Shown here piece after piece: positions 13,104 to 18,202 of a stretch of 18,202 bases of DNA. How positions within the stretch are numbered: the first letter of the stretch is position 1; every line of letters begins with the position of its first letter. The notes beneath the pieces are model-generated. The model saw only the letters and a program-made list of their open reading frames with translations, did not search any database and was not told the origin of the DNA. The translations under genes and the position numbers were made by a program. The stretch is from DSNY01 sp037446035 (GTDB lineage Bacteria > Pseudomonadota > Gammaproteobacteria > Burkholderiales > Burkholderiaceae_F): assembly GCA_037446035.1 (NCBI GenBank), contig JBBIJJ010000055.1, positions 1-18,202 on the forward strand, read 5' to 3'.

Positions 13104-13649
13104 ATGAAACCCAGCGCCAGCAGCGTCCACGCCAACCGCGGCATCGTGCTCCCGCTCAGCCTCGTCATGCTCGTGATGGTCACGTTGCTGGCCGTGGTGG
13201 CGATCCGCGGGGTGACGACGGAAGAGCGGATCGCCGCGAACTTGCGTTCGTCGTCGGTCGGCTTTGAGATGGCCGAACTCGCGCTGCGCCACTGCGAGGA
13301 AATCGTCTGGAACGGCGTCGATTCCACCGGAACGATCCGGCTCGACGACGTCAAGTTCGTCGAGTCGCCGCCGATGGGCGCGCGCTGGAATCCGCCATCG
13401 TCCGCCAATGCCAACTGGGCCGATCCGGTCAGCAGCCTCACACCGCCGAACGTGCCCAGCGGGTTGGCGCCGCCGCGCTGCATGATCGAGGAGGTGCTGG
13501 GTGACAGCGGCGGTTACACGATTCGCTTCGCGCGCGGAACGCGGCCCACGATGTACATCGTCACGGCGCGCGGCTTCGGCGACAACTCGGCGACGAACTT
13601 CCCGGCGACCGTCCAGAGCCAGTTGCGTCCGAACCCGATCGCACCCTAG
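13104..13649 (+). CDS. pilX: Type IV pilus minor pilin PilX
   Basis: The 181-residue product shows the PilX N-terminal pattern: RG/IVLPLSLVMLVMVTLLAV followed by the signature TTEERIAANLRSSSVGFEMA and the ELALRHCE helix. Mature position 5 is not Glu, as expected for PilX/GspK-type proteins that cap the complex. Its ribosome-binding site GAGGA overlaps the pilW stop region, 8 bases before ATG 13104. The C-terminal part (CMIEEVLGDSGGYTIRFARG, MYIVTARGFG) is typical of betaproteobacterial PilX. It works with PilV, PilW and FimU in presenting PilY1. Confidence 0.9.
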   Translation: MKPSASSVHANRGIVLPLSLVMLVMVTLLAVVAIRGVTTEERIAANLRSSSVGFEMAELALRHCEEIVWNGVDSTGTIRLDDVKFVESPPMGARWNPPSSANANWADPVSSLTPPNVPSGLAPPRCMIEEVLGDSGGYTIRFARGTRPTMYIVTARGFGDNSATNFPATVQSQLRPNPIAP

Positions 13650-13673
13650 ACGAGAAAAATGGCGAGGCCTCGA

Positions 13674-16600
13674 ATGAAAGTGACCATGCGACCGATTCCG
13701 CACGCGGCGCGCCGGCTGCTGTGCGCGCAGGTGCTCGGCATCTACCTGGCGACGTGCTGGGCGCCCGCCGCGTTCGCGGCGCCGACCACGCCGCCGGCGA
13801 CGCTGGCGCAGGTGCCGCAGTTCCTGCAGCTCCCGCCGGCCCCCAACGTCTTCGTGACGCTGGACAACTCCGGTTCGATGGCGCTCGAATACCTGCCCGC
13901 AGGCGACGACGACAACCGGCCGCGGCTGTTCCCGCATCCGCTCACGTCGCCGTACAGCGCCTCCGGCAGCGCCGCGCCGACAGGCAACATCTTCATCCCG
14001 GGCTTTGTCCGTTTCGAGCACACGCTTTCGGTGGCGCGCGCGCGTTCGTTCGTACACAACCAGATGTACTACAACCCGCGCATCCGCTACCGGCCGTGGA
14101 AGTACGTCGATGCCGCCTACAACATCCTGTCGATGCCGGAGGCCGCCACGCTGCCGGGCGACACCTTCGCGCTCTATCACCCGCTGTTTCCGGCGTATGG
14201 GGGGCTCGATCTGGCGGGCAGCACGGCGACCGCGGGGACCACGAGTTACACCGCGCGTCTCGTCGAAGGCGACGCGAATTCGCCGACGGTGCCCTTCGCG
14301 CTTTACTACAACTTCGATACGACGCGAACGGGGTGCGACACGTCGGACCCGCTGAAGGATCTGGATTGCTTCGAACGAGTCGAAATCAAGCCGAGTGTCG
14401 GCACCTACGTGATCCCCCCGGGCAACCAGCGCGGTCAGATCGACGAGCCCGGATGCACGCGCGTCGGCGGCATCACGACCTGCGACTACGCTGCCGAATT
14501 CAGGAACTTCGCCAATTGGTTCCAGTATTACCGCTCGCGCACGTTGATGGCGCGCGGCGCGATGGGCAACGCGCTCGCCGAACTGGGGACCGGCTTTCGC
14601 GTCGGTTTCGGGCTGCTCAATCCGACGAGCAACAGCACCGGGCCCGAAAGTGGCGGGTTTTCGTCGACTACGGTGCGTATCGGCGTCCGCCCGTTCGAAG
14701 GCGCGCAACGCAAGCGGATCTACGATCTGCTGAACAATCACGACGTCGGCAACGCCACGCCGTCGGCGCGCGCGCTGTACGAGGTTGGCAAGTACTTCGA
14801 ATGGAAAGACGGGTCGGATCCGGACAGCAATCCGCGCAGCACCGGCCCCTGGTCGGACGACCCGGAGGCGGGTCTGAACCACTTCACCGCCTGCCGGCAG
14901 AGCTATCACGTGTATGTGACGGACGGCTACTGGAACCAGAGCCCGCGTTATCCGAGCGGAGTTCCATCCGCGGTGAACGACGCGGACACGACCGCCGGCC
15001 CCCCGATTTGCCGGCCGAGCGGTGCGCCCGTTCCGCCGGGCCAGCCCGCGTGTTACCAGTACAAGCCCGGCGACACGGGGGACACGGCCGGCGCGGCGTT
15101 CGCCGCGTTCGGGGCGCCGGGGCCGAACAATCTTGGCAATCCCAACAACCGGCGCTTCGTCAGCCCGGAGAGCCAAACGCTCGCCGACATCGCGATGTAC
15201 TACTGGTACCGCGACTTGCAGCCGGCGATGTCGAACATCGTCACGCCGAGCACAGCCAACCCGGCTTTTTGGCAGAACCTGTCGGTGATAGCCGTGTCGC
15301 TCGGACTGGTCGGGACCAAGACGTCCCTGGGCGATGCGTTTCTGAGCGCTCTGGACAGCGGCAGCGATGCCTGGCCGACTGGTCTGGTTCCGAATGGCGG
15401 CGACTCGAAGACGATCGACGACCTCTGGCACGCCGCGGTCAACAGCCGCGGCCGGATGCTGCTGGCGAACAATCCGCAGGAGTTCGCCGCCCGGCTTTCC
15501 GCAGCGCTGCAGGAGATCCGCGCCCGCGCCGCGGTGGGCGCCGCTGCCGCGGCCAGCACGGCATTTCTGGACAGCGGCAACGGCGTGTTCACGGCAGAGT
15601 TCGCGCAGGGACTTTGGACAGGCAACCTGTACCGCCGCGAGATCGATCCGACCACTCTGAAGTTCCGGTCCACGCGCGCCGACGGCACGCCGCTGCCGCG
15701 CGACGGCAACAACGAGCCTTACATCTGGCGCGCAAGCGATGTGCTGCCGGCGCCCGGCGCGCGCCGCATTTTCACGCTGCGGCCCGACGGCTCGCGCGTG
15801 GACTTCGTCCCCGAGAGCGGATCGACGGGCGTATCGTCGTCGCAGATGGCCGAGTTGAGCAGCAATCCCTCGGCCACCGCCGCCGACGTGATCGATTACC
15901 TGCGCGGCGATCGCAGCAAGGAACTCAGCGCAGTTCCGCCGGGCAACCTGCGCGACCGGCCGCGTGGTGCGAACAGCAACGTGCTCGGTTCGATCGTCAA
16001 CTCGAGCCCGTTGTACGTGAAGGACGACGACTTCGCGCTCGACCTGCTGCCGGCGGGCACGCCGGGGCGCGATACTTACCAGGCCTTCGTTCGTGCGAAC
16101 ACGGGTACGAGCACCGTGCCGGGGCGCACGCCGCTGATCTGGGTCGGATCCAACGCCGGCATGTTCCACGCGTTCAACGCCGACACGGGGGTCGAGGCGT
16201 TCGCCTATGTGCCGCGTTCGATCATCCGCAACCTGCCCGAACTGACGCGGCCCGAGTACCAGCATCGCTATTTCGTCGACGGCGTGCCGGCGTCGGGCGA
16301 TGCGTACATCGCGCCCGGTGGTTTCGGATCGCCGTCGTGGCGCACGGTGGTCATCGGCTCGCTCGGCGCCGGCGGCCGGTCGGTCTTTGCGATCGATGCC
16401 ACCGATCCCGCGACGCTGGGCGCCGGCAGCATCATGTGGGATCTGGACGAGACCTCGCTGCCGGGTTCGAGCTATCAGTACCTCGGCCACGTGTTCGGGC
16501 CGGCGTTCACCGCGCGGGCCAGGAACGGCAGGTGGGTCGCCGTGTTCGGCAATGGGCCGGAGAGCGACAACCAGCGCGCCGCGCTGTTCATCGTCGATCT

Positions 16601-17624
16601 GGAAACCGGCAACCCGATCCGCATCATCGACACCGGCGACGGCAGCAACGGCAACCCGAACGGTCTGAGCGCGCCCGCCCCCGCGTTCGACGCCAACCAG
16701 CGGTTGATCGGCGTGTATGCCGGCGATCTGCGCGGCAACCTCTGGAAGTTCGATCTGAGCAGCACCGATGCCGCCTCGTGGAACGTCGCGCTCGGCGGCC
16801 AGCCGCTGTTCCAGGCGCGCAATCTCGCGGGTCAGCGCCAGCCGATCTTCGCGCGGCCGCTGCTGCGCCGGCATCCGAACGGCGGCGCAATGGTGATCTT
16901 CGGCACCGGCAAGCTCTTTTCGCCGGGCGACAAGGACAACACCGACATCCAGACGCTGTACGGCGTCTGGGACAAGCCGTCGGCCGTTCCGCTCGATGCC
17001 AATTTCCGCAGCGGCACGGAGATGGTCCAGCAGACGATCACGCGGAAGGACCTGTTCGACCCGTCGATCGCAGACGACGAGCCGAACAACTACCGGCAGA
17101 CCAGCTTTCCGGTCGACTACGGCGCCGGCAAGCGCGGCTGGTATCTGGACCTCGGCGTGCAGTACAGCGTCGCCGGCTCGACGGTCAATACGGGGAGCGC
17201 GCTGGTCATTACGCCGCGCGAAAGGATGGTGATTTCGCCGATCCAGCTCGGCATCAATCTCGTCGCGCAATCGTTCGTTCCGGGGGCGGACCCATGCGGC
17301 GCGGGCGGCGACTCGTTCCAGTACCGCCTCGATCCGCTGTCGGGCAGTCCCCTCGGTACCGACATCGGAGCGATCCAGGTGCCCGGCTCGTTCGGTCTGC
17401 TGCCGTTTTATTCGCGCACCGGTGCGAGCGTTCCGCCGCCGGGCGCTGGTGGTGACACGCAGCAGCCGCCGCCGCCGCCGCCGTGCCCGCCGGGAGCCAA
17501 CTGCACGTGCCCGCCCGGATTCGACTACGTCTTCTCGACCGGCATCGATGGCTCGATCACCGGTCGCTGCATGCCGCGCGGCGGGATCGGTGCCGTGCGC
17601 ACCTGGCGGCAGATCATCCAATGA
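13674..17624 (+). CDS. pilY1: Type IV pilus tip adhesin/mechanosensor PilY1
   Basis: The 1316-residue secreted protein has a signal peptide (about 1-35, ..CWAPAAFA). A von Willebrand A-like region follows, with the metal-ion site VFVTLDNSGSM (DxSxS at 64-68), then the family block FANWFQYYRSRTLMARGAMG. The C-terminal PilY1 beta-propeller begins near 818 (PLIWVGSNAGMFHAFNADTG, AYVPRSIIRNLPELTRPEYQ) and continues through YAGDLRGNLWKFDLSS. The Asp/Asn-rich loop IDTGDGSNGNPNG may bind calcium. PilY1 sits at the pilus tip, promotes extension and senses surfaces. The last about 60 residues carry a Pro-rich run and four Cys before the normal end RTWRQII. ATG 13674 is preferred because GAGG (13664-13667) lies 6 bases upstream; ATG 13659 would add five residues. 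Confidence 0.94.
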   Translation: MKVTMRPIPHAARRLLCAQVLGIYLATCWAPAAFAAPTTPPATLAQVPQFLQLPPAPNVFVTLDNSGSMALEYLPAGDDDNRPRLFPHPLTSPYSASGSAAPTGNIFIPGFVRFEHTLSVARARSFVHNQMYYNPRIRYRPWKYVDAAYNILSMPEAATLPGDTFALYHPLFPAYGGLDLAGSTATAGTTSYTARLVEGDANSPTVPFALYYNFDTTRTGCDTSDPLKDLDCFERVEIKPSVGTYVIPPGNQRGQIDEPGCTRVGGITTCDYAAEFRNFANWFQYYRSRTLMARGAMGNALAELGTGFRVGFGLLNPTSNSTGPESGGFSSTTVRIGVRPFEGAQRKRIYDLLNNHDVGNATPSARALYEVGKYFEWKDGSDPDSNPRSTGPWSDDPEAGLNHFTACRQSYHVYVTDGYWNQSPRYPSGVPSAVNDADTTAGPPICRPSGAPVPPGQPACYQYKPGDTGDTAGAAFAAFGAPGPNNLGNPNNRRFVSPESQTLADIAMYYWYRDLQPAMSNIVTPSTANPAFWQNLSVIAVSLGLVGTKTSLGDAFLSALDSGSDAWPTGLVPNGGDSKTIDDLWHAAVNSRGRMLLANNPQEFAARLSAALQEIRARAAVGAAAAASTAFLDSGNGVFTAEFAQGLWTGNLYRREIDPTTLKFRSTRADGTPLPRDGNNEPYIWRASDVLPAPGARRIFTLRPDGSRVDFVPESGSTGVSSSQMAELSSNPSATAADVIDYLRGDRSKELSAVPPGNLRDRPRGANSNVLGSIVNSSPLYVKDDDFALDLLPAGTPGRDTYQAFVRANTGTSTVPGRTPLIWVGSNAGMFHAFNADTGVEAFAYVPRSIIRNLPELTRPEYQHRYFVDGVPASGDAYIAPGGFGSPSWRTVVIGSLGAGGRSVFAIDATDPATLGAGSIMWDLDETSLPGSSYQYLGHVFGPAFTARARNGRWVAVFGNGPESDNQRAALFIVDLETGNPIRIIDTGDGSNGNPNGLSAPAPAFDANQRLIGVYAGDLRGNLWKFDLSSTDAASWNVALGGQPLFQARNLAGQRQPIFARPLLRRHPNGGAMVIFGTGKLFSPGDKDNTDIQTLYGVWDKPSAVPLDANFRSGTEMVQQTITRKDLFDPSIADDEPNNYRQTSFPVDYGAGKRGWYLDLGVQYSVAGSTVNTGSALVITPRERMVISPIQLGINLVAQSFVPGADPCGAGGDSFQYRLDPLSGSPLGTDIGAIQVPGSFGLLPFYSRTGASVPPPGAGGDTQQPPPPPPCPPGANCTCPPGFDYVFSTGIDGSITGRCMPRGGIGAVRTWRQIIQ

Positions 17625-18082
17625 CGGGCGGGACCTACGCGATGAAGGGACGCAAGCCTCGGGCGCAACGCACGCTGGGCTTCACGCTGATCGAGGTGAT
17701 GGCGGTGGTCGTGATCGTCGCGATCCTCGCGGCGATCGCGATTCCGTCGTACACGCAGTACGTGCAGCGTGCCAACCGCAACGAAGCGCAGCAGACGCTG
17801 CTGGAGGCCGCCGCCTTCATGCAGCGCTGTTTCACGCAGAACAGCGACTACGATTGCGGGCTTCCCCTGCCTTTCACGCAGAGCCCGGCGCCGCCGGCGG
17901 CAGCCAAGTACAACATCGCGATCAGCGCGGGCGGCGGCGCTGGCTCGACCACCTACACGCTGACCGCGACGCGCGCCGGTTCGATGGCCGGCGACGAATG
18001 CGGCGACCTCACGTTGACCCACACAGGCGCGCGCGGCGCGGTGAATAACACGCGCGACGCGGCGGAATGCTGGCGGCGTTGA
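17621..18082 (+). CDS. pilE: Type IV pilin-like minor pilin PilE
   Basis: The 153-residue product has the classical prepilin site LG/FTLIEVM (mature Phe1, Glu5) and the conserved helix AVVVIVAILAAIAIPSYTQY, followed by VQRANRNEAQQTLLEAAAFM. The cysteines (two in QRCFTQNSDYDCG, others in DECGD and AECWRR) suggest two disulfides. It is the last gene of the minor pilin cluster, the usual place for PilE in betaproteobacteria. ATG 17621 overlaps the pilY1 stop as ATGA and gives a 20-residue leader. ATG 17642 would give a more typical 13-residue leader. It is a minor pilin by context, although the sequence alone would also fit a major pilin. Confidence 0.91.
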   Translation: MTGGTYAMKGRKPRAQRTLGFTLIEVMAVVVIVAILAAIAIPSYTQYVQRANRNEAQQTLLEAAAFMQRCFTQNSDYDCGLPLPFTQSPAPPAAAKYNIAISAGGGAGSTTYTLTATRAGSMAGDECGDLTLTHTGARGAVNNTRDAAECWRR

Positions 18083-18104
18083 GCTTGGAAGAAGCCCGTT
18101 GATC

Positions 18105-18134
18105 CGCCAAGGCGCGGAGAACGCGGAGCGAAAA
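18105..18134. repeat. CGCCAAGGCGCGGAGAACGC-type intergenic motif
   Basis: Downstream of pilE, bases 18105-18134 begin CGCCAAGGCGCGGAGAACGC and continue with GGAGCGAAAA. This resembles the CGCCAAG/GCGGAGAACGC motifs that I recall as dispersed non-coding repeats in several bacterial groups. Only one copy is in the window, so repetition cannot be shown here. The rest of 18083-18202 shows no gene or terminator. Confidence 0.35.
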
Positions 18135-18202
18135 CTAAACGCTGTGCGGTGGTGAGGGATCGCCCGGCGCGCAAGTGGCCACCGAAACCGCCAGCGCTTG
18201 AT

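Noticed and set aside
12747..17621. A 1624-codon open frame on the minus strand, antisense to pilY1, and another of over 1200 codons on the + strand in a second frame.
   Set aside because: Very GC-rich coding DNA has few stops in shadow frames. The products are Arg/Ala-rich without domains, while the pilY1 frame has clear family motifs.

Overview
The window is very GC-rich and looks like a chromosomal segment of a betaproteobacterium. The grounds are family-level only: hemE next to priA, a membrane-anchored c5-type cytochrome whose N-terminus resembles betaproteobacterial ones, and a fimU-pilV-pilW-pilX-pilY1-pilE minor pilin cluster in the order usual for that class. No species can be named from the sequence alone. 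I see no insertion sequence, integrase, phage gene or CRISPR array.

Region 1 (1-2570, + strand): the last codons of a PQQ-dependent sugar/sorbosone dehydrogenase, a small periplasmic cytochrome c, and a TonB-dependent receptor whose segments closely resemble PqqU (YncD), the outer-membrane PQQ importer of E. coli. Together they suggest one unit: import PQQ, load it on the dehydrogenase, and pass electrons to the cytochrome.

Region 2 (2571-4840): a 63-residue secreted Lys/Ala/Glu-rich protein with a good terminator; a DUF167/YggU gene on the minus strand whose 5' end probably overlaps the start of the divergent hemE; then hemE. The 367-bp hemE-priA gap holds a likely terminator, a 16-bp direct repeat and three same-orientation DnaA-box-like 9-mers.

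Region 3 (4841-8517): priA, then a structured gap, then a translationally coupled ECF sigma factor and single-span anti-sigma factor.

Region 4 (8496-10050): on the minus strand, a membrane-anchored c5-type cytochrome with three heme domains, with a -10 element, a leader hairpin and a terminator. It is followed by tRNA-Arg(CCG) on the + strand.

Region 5 (10212-18082): type IV pilus minor pilin genes. A solitary GspH/FimT-like pseudopilin with a canonical EF-hand-type loop lies on the minus strand. Divergent from it is a tightly packed operon fimU-pilV-pilW-pilX-pilY1-pilE, several of whose genes overlap by ATGA. These would supply the priming minor pilins and the tip adhesin/mechanosensor PilY1. 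Oddities are an Arg at the +1 position of PilW and a Pro/Cys-rich tail on PilY1. The last 120 bases are non-coding and carry a CGCCAAGGCGCGGAGAACGC-type motif that looks like a dispersed intergenic repeat.
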